Notes: generated by a model not told the origin, from the letters alone. A stretch of DNA of 64,000 bases from Cedecea neteri NBRC 105707 = ATCC 33855 (GCF_001571265.1 NZ_BCTL01000001.1:1-64000), one strand, 5' to 3'. Positions 17,485 through 27,352 are shown, counted from the stretch's first letter. Made by a program: numbers and translations.

Positions 17485-18233
17485 GCGCCATTGACGTAAA
17501 AAAACTGGTGAAGAAATTCCACGGGCAGACGGTGCTGCACGGCATTGATCTGGACGTTAAGCCCGGCGAAGTGGTGGCTATCATCGGCCCGAGTGGGTCG
17601 GGGAAAACCACGCTGTTGCGCAGTATTAACCTGCTGGAAGAGCCGGACAGCGGCACGATTCAGGTGGGTGATATCACGATCGATGCCGGGCAGCCGCTGG
17701 CAAAGCAGAAAGAGAAAATTCGTGCGCTGCGCCAGCAGGTGGGGTTTGTGTTTCAGAGCTTCAATCTGTTTCCGCACCGCACGGTGCTGGAAAATATTAT
17801 TGAAGGCCCGGTCATCGTTAAGGGTGAGCCGAAAGAAGAAGCCGTGGCCCGCGCGCGTGAACTGCTGGTGAAAGTGGGCTTAAGCGGGAAAGAGAACAGC
17901 TACCCGCGTCGCTTGTCGGGCGGGCAGCAGCAGCGGGTGGCGATTGCCCGCGCGCTGGCTATGCGCCCGGAAGTCATTTTGTTCGATGAACCGACCTCGG
18001 CGCTCGATCCGGAGCTGGTGGGGGAAGTGCTGAATACTATCCGCCAACTGGCCGATGAGAAGCGCACGATGGTGATTGTGACCCATGAAATGAGCTTCGC
18101 CCGCGACGTGGCCGACCGCGCAATCTTCATGGATCAGGGCAAAATTGTGGAGCAGGGGCCGGCAAAAGCGCTTTTCACCAGCCCACAGCAGCCGCGTACC
18201 CGGCAGTTCCTCGAGAAGTTTCTGACCCAGTAA
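17481..18233 (+). CDS. tcyN: Cystine ABC transporter ATP-binding protein
   Basis: ATPase of the cystine importer, 250 aa. Walker A GPSGSGKTT (about 35-43), Q-loop VFQSFNLFP, signature LSGGQQQR, Walker B VILFDEPTSALD, and H-loop VTHEM are all intact. It is the last gene of dcyD-tcyL-tcyN. The next gene is convergent after only 21 nt, with no obvious hairpin between. Confidence 0.96.
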   Translation: MSAIDVKKLVKKFHGQTVLHGIDLDVKPGEVVAIIGPSGSGKTTLLRSINLLEEPDSGTIQVGDITIDAGQPLAKQKEKIRALRQQVGFVFQSFNLFPHRTVLENIIEGPVIVKGEPKEEAVARARELLVKVGLSGKENSYPRRLSGGQQQRVAIARALAMRPEVILFDEPTSALDPELVGEVLNTIRQLADEKRTMVIVTHEMSFARDVADRAIFMDQGKIVEQGPAKALFTSPQQPRTRQFLEKFLTQ

Positions 18234-18254
18234 GCCGCACAGATTACGCCGGTT

Positions 18255-19616
18255 TCATCCCCAGGCGGCGGCCGCCGAGCCGAGAGGTACCGGTGGCGTC
18301 GCCCAGAGAACCTGCGTACCTGCCAGCCTCAGCGGGAATTTCAACCGGTTTCCCAACCCAAAGGCAGACCATTCCATCCCCGGCTGGAAATCATGCGGGC
18401 CGATAGCGGCAAGCTCTGATTGTTCTCCAGCCGGGTGCGACATTAATAAAGCGGCCGTGCGGGCGAGGGACAGGCGTGCGCTATAGCCTTGATTTTGCAC
18501 ATGCCGAACGTTTAGACCTTTTAGCACTGCCGCCGCGATAAGGTAACCCGTGGCGTGATCCAGAGCCTGAACGGGAAGCGGGTAAGGTCGTCCGGCTTTT
18601 TTCCAGCGCATTCCCGCTTCGGCGATACCGCTGGACATCTGCACCAGGCTGTCGAAACCTCTGCGGTTTCGCCACGGCCCTCGCCATCCCCAGGCGTTGA
18701 GCGAAACGTCTACCAGCCCCGGAGATATAGCCTGCAGGGTTTCGGTATCAAAACCTAATGATTCCAGCGCGTCCGCGCGGTAGCCGTGCACCAGGACATC
18801 CGCGTCGGCAAGCAGGATTTTGAATTGCTCTCTGCCTGCGGCAGACCTGAGATCGATCCTTGCGCATTTTTTCCCGAGAGTGATTTCCTCGGCAAGCGTA
18901 GGCTCCTCCCATTCGGGGGGATCAAGGCGTAACACCTGCGCCCCCAGCCCGGCCAAAAATCGGGTGGCGGCCGGGCCGGCAATAATGCGGGTGAGATCCA
19001 GAACCCGGATGCCTGCCAGCGGGCGTGCAGGTGGCAGTGCCAGCGTTGTGCGAGGCGCTTCGGCATGGAACTGTTGCCAGAACAACGGCTCTGCCGCAAC
19101 GGTTTTCCCGTGCGGATGTTTCAGCCATTCATCGTGGGTTAGCATCGCCGCCGCACATCCGCCTGCGGCAACGATCGCGGCTTCAAGTTCGGTTTTACCC
19201 CGCGCGCTAACTCGCTGGGCGAGCGCTGTTTTATCCTTGCTGACGCCCAGCACGCTTTCCATCGCCTGGCGGTGATGCGGCGCATTTGTGTACAGGCGGA
19301 TCCAGCCGTCTCGCGTGGCGTAATCCCCGGCAAACTCATCCCACAGCGCGGCGGGGGGACGGTTTACGGGGTAATGGCTGGCTGAAAACCAATATGAGGC
19401 CAGCCGCTGGTCTATATAAAGCGGCGTATCTGGGCGAGAAAGCAGCGCTCTCAGGGCACAACCCGCCGTCGCCAGGCTGGCCGTGGCGACTTCGGTCACA
19501 GGAAAACGGGAACTGAGCTCACCCCGACCCATCACGCTCACGGGCGGCTGGGGCATTTCCAGCCCCAGGTCTTGGATCATTGTGGTAAGGAGGGGCGATA
19601 ACGAAGATTTAACCAT
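18255..19616 (-). CDS. CaiB/BaiF (class III) CoA-transferase family protein
   Basis: 453 aa. Residues about 200-420 carry the family core: GIRVLDLTRIIAGPAATRFLAGLGAQVLRLDPPEW (start 202) and, in ALDHATGYLIAA, D353 in the position of the catalytic aspartate of formyl-CoA transferase. The first about 195 residues resemble a second, diverged half, so it looks like a two-half protein. Start ATG 19616 has GGAG six bases before it; a 21-aa longer form lacks one. Substrate unknown. It replaces the direct tcyN-sdiA junction of E. coli and is divergent from sdiA. Confidence 0.78.
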   Translation of the reverse strand: MVKSSLSPLLTTMIQDLGLEMPQPPVSVMGRGELSSRFPVTEVATASLATAGCALRALLSRPDTPLYIDQRLASYWFSASHYPVNRPPAALWDEFAGDYATRDGWIRLYTNAPHHRQAMESVLGVSKDKTALAQRVSARGKTELEAAIVAAGGCAAAMLTHDEWLKHPHGKTVAAEPLFWQQFHAEAPRTTLALPPARPLAGIRVLDLTRIIAGPAATRFLAGLGAQVLRLDPPEWEEPTLAEEITLGKKCARIDLRSAAGREQFKILLADADVLVHGYRADALESLGFDTETLQAISPGLVDVSLNAWGWRGPWRNRRGFDSLVQMSSGIAEAGMRWKKAGRPYPLPVQALDHATGYLIAAAVLKGLNVRHVQNQGYSARLSLARTAALLMSHPAGEQSELAAIGPHDFQPGMEWSAFGLGNRLKFPLRLAGTQVLWATPPVPLGSAAAAWG

Positions 19617-19769
19617 ACAGAGCTCCAGTAAATTTTTCCTGACATATGTAAAAACCGAAGAATTGTGGCGGAAAAACAATAAATCACATTAATTACTTTA
19701 ATAAATGTGTTAGCTTATTACATTCTATTAATGAATTACTTTTTAGCGCCAGGAGAGACGCCAGATATA

Positions 19770-20492
19770 ATGCTGGAACGTGACTTTTTTAGCTGGCGAC
19801 GGGAAGCACTCGAACTTTTCCTGTCAATTACTGAAGCCAGCGAATTACAAACTTTAGTTCAACAACAAACTCAATGCCTGGGTTTTGATTATTTTTCACT
19901 GTGTGTTCGGCATCCGGTGCCTTTCACGCGGCCTAAATTATCCTTGCAGAGTTCTTACCCGCAAAAATGGCTAGAGTGGTACGTCACAGAAAACTATTTC
20001 GCTATTGACCCGGTATTGAAACAATCTAATTTCATGCGCGGTGAAATAATCTGGAGCGATGCTTTGTTTGCTGAAGCTCGTGAGCTGTGGGATGCTGCTC
20101 GCGATCACGGTCTTGCATCAGGGCGGACGCATTGCGTCATGGCACCTAACCGCACGGCTGGTTTTCTTTCCGTTTCGCGCTCAAATATCCGCACGGAAAT
20201 TGTTTCGGAAGATGAGCTTGGGCTGCGGCTGGGCTACCTTGCTGAGCTGAGTATGGCGACGTTAAACCGCCTGGATGACCCGTCGGTCGAAATGATCGAC
20301 ATGAAGCTGAGCAAGCGCGAAAGAGAGATTCTCCAGTGGACGGGAGAAGGGAAAACGTCGGCAGAAATTGCGATAATTCTGTCCATTTCTGAGAATACGG
20401 TGAACTTCCATCAGAAGAATATGCAGAAGAAATTCAACGCGCCAAACAAGACGCAGATAGCCTGTTATGCGGCGGCGATGGGGATTATCTGA
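19770..20492 (+). CDS. sdiA: LuxR-type quorum-sensing regulator SdiA
   Basis: An orphan acyl-homoserine-lactone receptor and transcription factor; no luxI partner is in the window. With the ATG at 19770 the protein is 240 aa, exactly the E. coli length. The alternative upstream in-frame starts lack a ribosome site. The autoinducer-binding domain (about 1-165) keeps W67, Y71 and D80 at E. coli numbering. The LuxR HTH (about 175-240) contains LSKREREILQWTGEGKTSAEIA and ENTVNFHQKNMQKK. It is followed by yecF in the opposite direction. Confidence 0.95.
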   Translation: MLERDFFSWRREALELFLSITEASELQTLVQQQTQCLGFDYFSLCVRHPVPFTRPKLSLQSSYPQKWLEWYVTENYFAIDPVLKQSNFMRGEIIWSDALFAEARELWDAARDHGLASGRTHCVMAPNRTAGFLSVSRSNIRTEIVSEDELGLRLGYLAELSMATLNRLDDPSVEMIDMKLSKREREILQWTGEGKTSAEIAIILSISENTVNFHQKNMQKKFNAPNKTQIACYAAAMGII

Positions 20493-20561
20493 ACCTGAGG
20501 GGCGGGTGTTGCGTGTGGCGCTGACGGCTGGCGAACCCGGATTCTGCCAGCCGCCCCCGGA

Positions 20562-20786
20562 TTATTGACGGTAAGCCTGTTTAATTTGCTTAACGGTATT
20601 ACTGAATACTTCAGCCTGAGAAGGGTCTTCCAGTTGAGCGATTTGCTTTTCCATTTTCAGGATAACGCGGCCCGCATCAGCCTGGCCCATAGCCTGCAGC
20701 ATCAGGGTTAACAGCGTCTTCAGACAGGTGACTTCTTGTGCCAGTTCACGGGTGTTTTCGGCGGTGGAAAAATCTGGAGTGCTCAT
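20562..20786 (-). CDS. yecF: YecF family protein (DUF2594)
   Basis: A 74-aa helical protein of unknown function, the same length as E. coli YecF and in the same place between sdiA and uvrY. The sequence is rich in Leu/Glu with a likely coiled coil at about 12-55. No signal peptide. The start ATG is preceded by a GAGGAAA ribosome site. Confidence 0.93.
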   Translation of the reverse strand: MSTPDFSTAENTRELAQEVTCLKTLLTLMLQAMGQADAGRVILKMEKQIAQLEDPSQAEVFSNTVKQIKQAYRQ

Positions 20787-21267
20787 TTACTTTCCTCAAT
20801 GCTTAGTTAGTACGCTGCCATTATGCACAGTGATATTCATAAGGCGGCGGAGTATACCATAACATTCGCCAGAATTATTCATGTTCGGCGGGTAAGAATG
20901 CGCCCAAACGTTTACCGTAATAAACAATATAGCCAGAGGTTATTCACGGGACAGTGGGAAGAATTAAAAACAAATTGTTTCACTCTCGTTTAACTAACGT
21001 TAAATATGGCGAGCGAATAAGTTTTTTATTCTTGATGGTCGTCGCATTTTGATTATTAGCTGTTTTTTAGTCAGCGAATAATAGCGCTCGTGCCGAAGGT
21101 TGAAACTTGACGTACTCCGCAGAAACAGACCTGAAAGTAAAGATATATTCTTCTTTGATGTTAACAGAATGTGCTGGCAGCAATTTGGATTTTAATGTTG
21201 CCGGAAAAACGTTAATATATGGCCAATTAGCTATCAGCAGCGTTATCCCTTTCTGGAGAATAGCCCT
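20787..21267. other. yecF-uvrY intergenic region
   Basis: 481 AT-rich bases without a credible gene. It must hold the yecF promoter and the uvrY promoter and leader. A small GAATAA/TTATTC hairpin lies near 21015-21031. No CRP, LexA or sigma28 site was seen. The short minus-strand open frame that overlaps the uvrY start has no ribosome site. Confidence 0.6.
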
Positions 21268-21924
21268 TTGATCAACGTTCTTCTTGTTGATGACCACGAA
21301 CTGGTGCGCGCAGGGATACGACGCATTCTTGAAGAGATTAAAGGCATCAAAGTCTCGGGTGAAGTGAACTGCGGTGAGGATGCCATCAAATGGTGCCGCA
21401 GTAACCCGGTCGATGTCGTGTTAATGGATATGAATATGCCGGGGATCGGCGGCCTGGAAGCCACCCGTAAAATTGCCCGCTACTCTTCAGATATCAAAGT
21501 TATCATGTTGACTATCCACACGGAGAACCCGCTGCCTGCGAAAGTGATGCAGGCGGGTGCGGCTGGGTATTTAAGCAAGGGCGCGGCGCCTCAGGACGTG
21601 GTGAACGCTATCCGTTCCGTCAATGCGGGCCAGCGTTACATCGCTTCAGATATTGCTCAACAGATGGCCTTAAGCCAGATAGCGCCGGAAGCGGAATCCC
21701 CGTTCGCCAGTTTGTCTGAGCGAGAATTACAGATTATGCTGATGATCACTAAAGGCCAGAAGGTCAATGAGATCTCTGAACAGCTTAATCTCAGCCCTAA
21801 AACGGTGAACAGCTACCGCTATCGCATGTTTAGTAAACTGAATATCAGCGGTGACGTGGAGCTAACGCACCTGGCAATTCGCCACGGGTTATTCAATGCG
21901 GAGACGTTAATCAGCAGTGAGTGA
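21268..21924 (+). CDS. uvrY: Response regulator UvrY (BarA partner)
   Basis: NarL/FixJ-family regulator phosphorylated by BarA; activates csrB/csrC and so controls the Csr system (known for E. coli). 218 aa, with receiver D54 and D8/D9 pocket, K104-type lysine in YLSKGAAP, and a LuxR-type HTH at about 145-205. The TTG start, with GGAG nine bases before it, matches the E. coli gene. Its end overlaps uvrC by 8 nt, giving the conserved uvrY-uvrC pair. Confidence 0.97.
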   Translation: MINVLLVDDHELVRAGIRRILEEIKGIKVSGEVNCGEDAIKWCRSNPVDVVLMDMNMPGIGGLEATRKIARYSSDIKVIMLTIHTENPLPAKVMQAGAAGYLSKGAAPQDVVNAIRSVNAGQRYIASDIAQQMALSQIAPEAESPFASLSERELQIMLMITKGQKVNEISEQLNLSPKTVNSYRYRMFSKLNISGDVELTHLAIRHGLFNAETLISSE

Positions 21925-23749
21925 ACCTTTTGATTCCCGGGCTTTTCTTAAGACGGTAACCAGCAAGCCCGGCGTCTACCGCATGTACGATGCCGGCGGC
22001 ACGGTTATCTATGTCGGCAAAGCTAAAGACCTGAAAAAACGCCTCTCCAGCTACTTCCGCACAAATCTGTCCAGCCGTAAAACAGAGGCGCTGGTGGCGT
22101 TGATCCAGCATATTGATGTCACGGTGACCCACACGGAAACCGAGGCTCTGCTGCTTGAGCACAACTACATTAAGCTCTATCAGCCTCGCTACAATGTGCT
22201 GCTGCGAGACGATAAATCCTATCCCTTTATATTCCTGAGCGCCGATAGCCATCCTCGGCTGGCGATGCACCGCGGCGCGAAGCACGCGAAGGGCGAGTAC
22301 TTTGGCCCGTTTCCTAACGGCTATGCCGTGCGGGAAACGCTGGCGCTGCTGCAGAAAGTCTTTCCTGTTCGCCAGTGTGAAAACAGCGTCTATCGCAACC
22401 GCTCGCGGCCTTGCCTTCAGTATCAAATCGGGCGTTGCCTTGGTCCCTGTGTTTCAGGCCTGGTCACCGAAGAAGACTATGCCCGGCAGGTGGATTATGT
22501 TCGTCTGTTTTTAGCAGGGAAGGACGATCAGGTGCTCACGCAGCTTATTTCCCGTATGGAAGAGGCGAGCAAAAATCTTGAGTTTGAAGAAGCGGCGAGG
22601 GTCCGCGACCAAATTCAGGCCGTCCGCCGTATTACTGAGAAACAGTTTGTCTCCAATACCGGCGACGATCTGGACGTCATTGGCGTCTCGTTTGATGCGG
22701 GCATGGCCTGCGTGCACGTTTTGTTCATTCGCCAGGGCAAGGTGCTCGGCAGCCGCAGCTACTTCCCGAAAGTGCCGGCAGGAACGGAGCTGAGCGAAGT
22801 AGTGGAGACGTTTGTCGGGCAGTTCTACCTGCAGGGCAGCCAGATGCGTACGCTGCCTTCTGAAATTCTGCTCGACTTCGCGCTGGCGGACAAATCTCTG
22901 CTGGCAGATTCGTTGAGTGAGCTGGCAGGGCGTAAAGTGAATGTCCAGACCAAACCTCGCGGCGACAGGGCGCGTTACCTGAAGCTTGCCCGTACCAACG
23001 CGGCAACGGCGCTGGTGACAAAGCTTTCCCAACAGTCCACCATTCAGCAGCGCCTGAAAGCGCTGGCCGAAGTGTTAAAACTTCCGGAAGTAAAGCGGAT
23101 GGAGTGTTTTGATATCAGCCATACGATGGGGGAGCAAACCGTCGCCTCCTGCGTGGTGTTCGACAGTAACGGCCCGCTGCGGTCTGAATATCGCCGCTAC
23201 AATATTACCGGCATTACGCCGGGCGATGATTATGCAGCCATGAACCAGGTGCTGCGCCGCCGCTACGGTAAAGCAATAGAAGAAAGCAAAATCCCCGACG
23301 TGATTCTGATCGACGGCGGGAAGGGGCAGCTGGGGCAAGCAAAGACGGTGTTTGCCGAGCTGGATGTGCCCTGGGATAAACACCATCCTTTATTGCTTGG
23401 CGTAGCCAAAGGTAGCGATCGCAAAGCCGGGCTGGAAACATTGTTCTTTGAACCGGAAGGTGAGGGGTTCTCTTTGCCGCCGGATTCGCCGGCGCTGCAT
23501 GTGATCCAGCACATTCGCGATGATTCCCACGATCACGCGATCTCCGGGCACCGTAAAAAACGTGCGAAGGTGAAAAGTACCAGCTCGCTGGAGACCATTG
23601 AGGGCATTGGACCCAAACGCCGCCAGATGTTGCTGAAGTATATGGGCGGATTGCAACCGTTAATCAACGCCTCCATCGAGGAGATCGCAAAAGTGCCGGG
23701 CATCTCGCAGGCATTGGCAGAAAAGATCTACTACTCGTTGAAACATTAA
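21917..23749 (+). CDS. uvrC: Excinuclease ABC subunit C
   Basis: Nuclease of UvrABC nucleotide excision repair that cuts on both sides of the lesion. 610 aa, as in E. coli. GIY-YIG nuclease domain (about 14-95, PGVYRMYD...[14 protein letters not shown]); a UVR motif that binds UvrB (about 200-240); the RNase-H-like 3'/5' nuclease domain (about 380-545, with CFDISH and IDGGKGQ); and a C-terminal helix-hairpin-helix pair (about 555-608). The GTG start overlaps uvrY. Confidence 0.98.
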   Translation: MSEPFDSRAFLKTVTSKPGVYRMYDAGGTVIYVGKAKDLKKRLSSYFRTNLSSRKTEALVALIQHIDVTVTHTETEALLLEHNYIKLYQPRYNVLLRDDKSYPFIFLSADSHPRLAMHRGAKHAKGEYFGPFPNGYAVRETLALLQKVFPVRQCENSVYRNRSRPCLQYQIGRCLGPCVSGLVTEEDYARQVDYVRLFLAGKDDQVLTQLISRMEEASKNLEFEEAARVRDQIQAVRRITEKQFVSNTGDDLDVIGVSFDAGMACVHVLFIRQGKVLGSRSYFPKVPAGTELSEVVETFVGQFYLQGSQMRTLPSEILLDFALADKSLLADSLSELAGRKVNVQTKPRGDRARYLKLARTNAATALVTKLSQQSTIQQRLKALAEVLKLPEVKRMECFDISHTMGEQTVASCVVFDSNGPLRSEYRRYNITGITPGDDYAAMNQVLRRRYGKAIEESKIPDVILIDGGKGQLGQAKTVFAELDVPWDKHHPLLLGVAKGSDRKAGLETLFFEPEGEGFSLPPDSPALHVIQHIRDDSHDHAISGHRKKRAKVKSTSSLETIEGIGPKRRQMLLKYMGGLQPLINASIEEIAKVPGISQALAEKIYYSLKH

Positions 23750-23806
23750 GGGCTCTGTAGCAACATAGAGACAATTTCCACTTATGACAGATAGTTAACT
23801 GGCACT

Positions 23807-24355
23807 ATGCGATTCAATATCCCAACACTGCTCACGCTGTTTCGTGTCATCCTTATCCCGTTCTTTGTGCTGGCGTTTTATCTGCCGTTCAACTGGGCTC
23901 CTTTCCTTTGCGCCTTCATTTTTTGGCTGGCGGCCATCACCGACTGGTTTGACGGTTTTCTGGCGCGTCGCTGGAACCAGAGTACCCGTTTTGGCGCGTT
24001 CCTCGACCCTGTTGCCGATAAGGTGATGGTGGTTGTGGCGCTGGTTTTGGTGGCGGAACACTATCATGCCTGGTGGGTGACCCTGCCGGCGGCCACGATG
24101 ATCGCCCGCGAAATTATTATTTCAGCGCTGCGTGAATGGATGGCGGAAATCGGCAAACGCAGCCGCGTGGCGGTTTCCTGGATAGGTAAAACTAAAACGA
24201 TGGCCCAAATGCTGGCGCTGATCGGCATGCTGTGGCGGCCGAATATGTGGATTGAGTACGCGGGCATTGCGCTTTTCTTTGTCGCGGCGGTGCTGACGTT
24301 CTGGTCCATGTTCCAATATTTAGCTGCTGCACGGGGTGATTTGCTCGAACCGTGA
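23807..24355 (+). CDS. pgsA: Phosphatidylglycerophosphate synthase
   Basis: Inner-membrane enzyme making phosphatidylglycerophosphate from CDP-diacylglycerol and glycerol-3-phosphate, the first step to anionic lipids. 182 aa, as in E. coli. The full CDP-alcohol phosphotransferase motif DG-x2-AR-x8-G-x3-D-x3-D is present (about 48-71). Several hydrophobic segments. It follows uvrC by 57 nt and precedes the tRNA cluster, as in E. coli. Confidence 0.97.
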   Translation: MRFNIPTLLTLFRVILIPFFVLAFYLPFNWAPFLCAFIFWLAAITDWFDGFLARRWNQSTRFGAFLDPVADKVMVVVALVLVAEHYHAWWVTLPAATMIAREIIISALREWMAEIGKRSRVAVSWIGKTKTMAQMLALIGMLWRPNMWIEYAGIALFFVAAVLTFWSMFQYLAAARGDLLEP

Positions 24356-24405
24356 TCTATCCGGCGTAAAATTCAGCAAACGATTCGTGGTGTTAGAAAA
24401 TTTCA

Positions 24406-24433
24406 TTGACTCATTGCGTCAGGTAAGTAGAAT
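24406..24433 (+). promoter_or_regulatory. sigma70 promoter of the tRNA cluster
   Basis: TTGACT (24406-24411), 16-nt spacer, TAGAAT (24428-24433), ending about 90 nt before the first tRNA. It fits the glyW-cysT-leuZ promoter position. Confidence 0.72.
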
Positions 24434-24522
24434 GCAACGCATCGAAAGGCAGCAACGTTAGCCGGAAGATAATAAAATCAAGTGATTAGCTTAATAGCCA
24501 CCAACAGTCACTTGTACAAAAA

Positions 24523-24598
<76 letters not shown>

Positions 24599-24647
24599 AA
24601 TTCAGGTAATAGAATTTCTGTTACCGCCTGAAAAGGCAAAAGATTTT

Positions 24648-24721
24648 GGCGCGTTAGCAAAGCGGTTATGTAGCGGATTGCAAATCCGTCTAGTCCGGTT
24701 CGACTCCGGAACGCGCCTCCA
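24648..24721 (+). tRNA. cysT: tRNA-Cys (GCA)
   Basis: 74 nt with encoded CCA. Acceptor GGCGCGT pairs with ACGCGCC, discriminator T (U73, the cysteine identity base). Anticodon loop TTGCAAA gives GCA. Single cysT gene as in E. coli. Confidence 0.97.
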
Positions 24722-24733
24722 ATTTCTTCCCGA

Positions 24734-24819
24734 GCCCGGATGGTGAAATCGGTAGACACAAGGGATTTAAAATCCCTCGGCTTATGGCTGTGCGGGTTCA
24801 AGTCCCGCTCCGGGTACCA
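24734..24819 (+). tRNA. leuZ: tRNA-Leu (UAA)
   Basis: A class II tRNA of 86 nt with a long variable arm, one base shorter than the E. coli leuZ. Acceptor GCCCGGA pairs with TCCGGGT, with CCA encoded. Anticodon loop TTTAAAA gives UAA. Confidence 0.96.
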
Positions 24820-24862
24820 TGGGAATAAAAAGAATAAAATCAATGATAAGCAGTGTCGTGTA

Positions 24863-24887
24863 AACCACCTTCGGGTGGTTTTTTATT
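24863..24887 (+). terminator. Terminator of the tRNA operon
   Basis: Stem AACCACC / GGTGGTT with a TTCG tetraloop followed by TTTTATT, 43 nt after leuZ. Bases 24890-25030 beyond it hold no recognised feature. Confidence 0.92.
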
Positions 24888-25033
24888 GCCTGCGATTTGG
24901 CGCTGCTCTTACCTTCGTAAACAATGAACGCCGCAAAGCGCTGCGGCGCCGTCGTGGATAGCCAGAAGCGATGCCCGCTCATCACCCGTTTACCCTGAAA
25001 TCTTGATGACCTGAGAGCATCGCCCAGCGCCGA

Positions 25034-25909
25034 TCAGGAAAAGTTCTTCCATTGCTCTTCGCTAATAATTTTTAGCGGGATCCCCTTTTCATCTCTGTAT
25101 GACACCGCTTTTTCTATCTTCCTGCCGTGTGCTTTGTATTGCCAGTCACGGGAGCTAAGTGTACCAATAATGAGATAGTCGAGTTTTTGAGTTATATTGC
25201 TGATGACATTCGCGCCCTGCAGGCGAAGTTCAGCTTCACACAAACTTCGCTTGCCATAAATAAACTCACCGGTAAGGCAAACGGTAGCACCTGTAAAATC
25301 TAAAGCATCGATATTATCAATCGGCAGTTGTGTTGACAGACCATCAACAATACCAGACGCCATGTCACAGCCCGTAAATGAAATAAGGGCCTGCCTGAGC
25401 AATTCTCGTTCATCTTCTGTGATGAGTCCATCGGCCAAAATATCTTCTATAAGGGTATAAAGTTCTTTGCCGGGATAGTTATTTTTAAGCGCGCCATTGA
25501 CGGAGAGAAACCATCTTAAATACTTTATCTCGGCATCAGTGAGCTGGTTGTTCGCAAGCATCCCTTTGCACAGCCCTTCGAGCAGGTGCCGGTCTGATTC
25601 AATGGAGTCCAGGTTGAGCCAGGGAAGGTCTATGAGTTCCTTCTGGATCTTAAGCAAGTCTGCCTTAAGCGATTTGATTTCTGAGGGGGCAATCACGCCA
25701 TCGGCCAGTATATCTGCGATTCTACGGCGTATGGCTTTTACGCAATGGTTATCACTGATTTCTTCAGAGTCGAGTAACCACGTATCTAAATAGAGTATTT
25801 CTTTTTGATCAAGGTGACCATCGCTAAGTAAACCATCGATAATGCTAATTAAATTAGCGAATGCTTTGTCCCTGTTTTTAAAATAATGAAATCGAGAGTG
25901 CTCACTCAT
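25034..25909 (-). CDS. Repeat-containing BRCT-domain protein, function unknown
   Basis: 291 aa, not recognised as a named gene. Four copies of a pattern I-x3-LxDGxIxxxExxxLxxxL lie at about 18-45, 60-88, 110-137 and 150-177. They resemble TerB-like or EF-hand-like helical pairs but without an obvious full calcium loop. Residues about 203-290 look like a BRCT domain (DFTGATVCLTGEF, GANVISNITQKLDYLIIG), similar to those of NAD-dependent DNA ligase and to DEDD nuclease-associated BRCTs. No signal peptide. It is AT-richer than its neighbours and sits just after the tRNA cluster, so it may be acquired. A role in DNA damage or stress is suggested only by the BRCT. Confidence 0.72.
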   Translation of the reverse strand: MSEHSRFHYFKNRDKAFANLISIIDGLLSDGHLDQKEILYLDTWLLDSEEISDNHCVKAIRRRIADILADGVIAPSEIKSLKADLLKIQKELIDLPWLNLDSIESDRHLLEGLCKGMLANNQLTDAEIKYLRWFLSVNGALKNNYPGKELYTLIEDILADGLITEDERELLRQALISFTGCDMASGIVDGLSTQLPIDNIDALDFTGATVCLTGEFIYGKRSLCEAELRLQGANVISNITQKLDYLIIGTLSSRDWQYKAHGRKIEKAVSYRDEKGIPLKIISEEQWKNFS

Positions 25910-26057
25910 TTTTATTTCTTCCCTATATATTAACTGTCATTAGCATTTTACTGGCGTGATTATACCAAGGGTGTTTTTCGTTGTTCCTTGATGGATCACA
26001 ATATATTGCCGTTCATTGGCTCATATGCTTATGACATTAGTCATGGGAGAATAAAAA

Positions 26058-26498
26058 ATGAGAATGAGCAAAAAAGGTTTTGCTTTGCTGACAAGATTTG
26101 AAGGTTGCGAACTCGCGGCTTATCAGGATCCCGTGGGCGTCTGGACGATAGGTTATGGCTGGACAAAGCCCGTTGATGGTCTGCCGGTTGCTGGTGAGAT
26201 GGTTATTACTCAGGACGTTGCCGATAGGCTGTTGTCCAGCGGTATCATGCAGTATGAAAAAGAGGTGGCGGGGCTGATAAGCGTAGATGTGAACCAGAAC
26301 CAGTTCGATGCCCTGGTTGACTTTGCCTATAATCTTGGCCCCGGAGCGCTGAAAAGTTCTACGCTGCTGAAAAAGCTCAACGCGGGCGACCTGGCGGGCG
26401 CAGCAGATGAGTTCCCTAAGTGGAACAAGGCTGGGGGTAAAGTTCTCCGCGGTCTGGTTGAGCGAAGGGCCGCAGAGCGCACGCTATTTTTGTCATGA
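26058..26498 (+). CDS. Phage-type lysozyme (GH24 endolysin)
   Basis: 146 aa. GH24 triad spacing as in T4 lysozyme: E15 in FEG, D24 in YQDPVG, T30 in WTIGYG. The C-terminal half has NQFDALVDFAYNLG and a RRAAER end typical of P22/T4-type muramidases. There is no signal or SAR anchor, so release would need a holin, and none is nearby. GGGAGA precedes the ATG. It appears to be a lone prophage lysis gene or domesticated muramidase beside the tRNA cluster. Confidence 0.85.
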   Translation: MRMSKKGFALLTRFEGCELAAYQDPVGVWTIGYGWTKPVDGLPVAGEMVITQDVADRLLSSGIMQYEKEVAGLISVDVNQNQFDALVDFAYNLGPGALKSSTLLKKLNAGDLAGAADEFPKWNKAGGKVLRGLVERRAAERTLFLS

Positions 26499-26571
26499 GA
26501 AGGTTGTTGCTGGCCCGAGAATGATAAAGCATGCGATGCTAAGCCATCGGCAGACACTCTATCAGGCAACC

Positions 26572-27279
26572 ATGAATACTCCCGCCAGACATCTATTTGA
26601 CGTCGCTTTCCACCACCACACGCTCAAGGCTGACAGTATTTTCGCCAGTAAAGGCCATGTACTGATGATTCACGGAGGTTCAAAAGACCGTCAGGCAAGC
26701 TTTCGCTATCGGCACCTGCTGGCGGAGCTGGGCTTTGGCAGCACGGCTTTCGATTGCATCGGCCACGGGGAAACTGGCGGCGATCTCTCTCACTCATCTT
26801 TAATCAGCCGCACGGAGCAGGCTTTGGCAGTTGCCGAACATTTAGGTTCTCAACTGACTGGCTGTATGGGCGTCAGCATGGGGGCCTACAATGCTTTGCA
26901 ACTGAGCAAATCCGTGTCTCTGCGTTCCCTTATCCTGATGGTGCCGGGCGTGTATCACCCTTCTGCATATCAGGTAAACTTCGGGCCTGAATTTTCTGCC
27001 ATTATCCGCCAGCCGCGAAGCTGGGCCGAAAGCGACGCCTGGCAGGCTGTGGCTGAATTTAGCGGCAATGTCCTGGTGATTGCCGCGGCTGAGGATCGGG
27101 TGATCCCGGCCGAAATCCCTCTGCGGCTTTATGATTCGGCCCCGGAGAAGGGCAAGCAAGCTTTGCTCACCGTGCCGGATGCCGACCACAACAGCGTCTG
27201 GCAGGTGCTGCAGCGTGACCCACCGCTGTACGAAAAAACCTGCCAATTGCTGATGGAATGCCTGACTAAAACGGAATGA
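26572..27279 (+). CDS. Alpha/beta hydrolase
   Basis: About 235 aa. The fold is shown by HVLMIHGG (oxyanion region), the nucleophile elbow GVSMGA with its serine, AAAEDRVIP with the acid, and DADHNSV with the histidine. No signal peptide; probably a cytoplasmic esterase or thioesterase of unknown substrate. The start is uncertain: ATG 26572 has AGG five bases before it, while ATGs at 26521 and 26536 would add 17 or 12 residues without a ribosome site. It follows the lysozyme by about 70 nt on the same strand and precedes yecA. Confidence 0.75.
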   Translation: MNTPARHLFDVAFHHHTLKADSIFASKGHVLMIHGGSKDRQASFRYRHLLAELGFGSTAFDCIGHGETGGDLSHSSLISRTEQALAVAEHLGSQLTGCMGVSMGAYNALQLSKSVSLRSLILMVPGVYHPSAYQVNFGPEFSAIIRQPRSWAESDAWQAVAEFSGNVLVIAAAEDRVIPAEIPLRLYDSAPEKGKQALLTVPDADHNSVWQVLQRDPPLYEKTCQLLMECLTKTE

Positions 27280-27352
27280 AAATGACTCGTTGCGCGTGGA
27301 ACGGGTACACTACGCAAAATTTTATTCAAAACGCGAGACGAGGAATCCAAAA

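Noticed and set aside
21067-21297. 76-codon minus-strand frame before uvrY
   Set aside because: Overlaps the uvrY start and leader and lacks a ribosome site.
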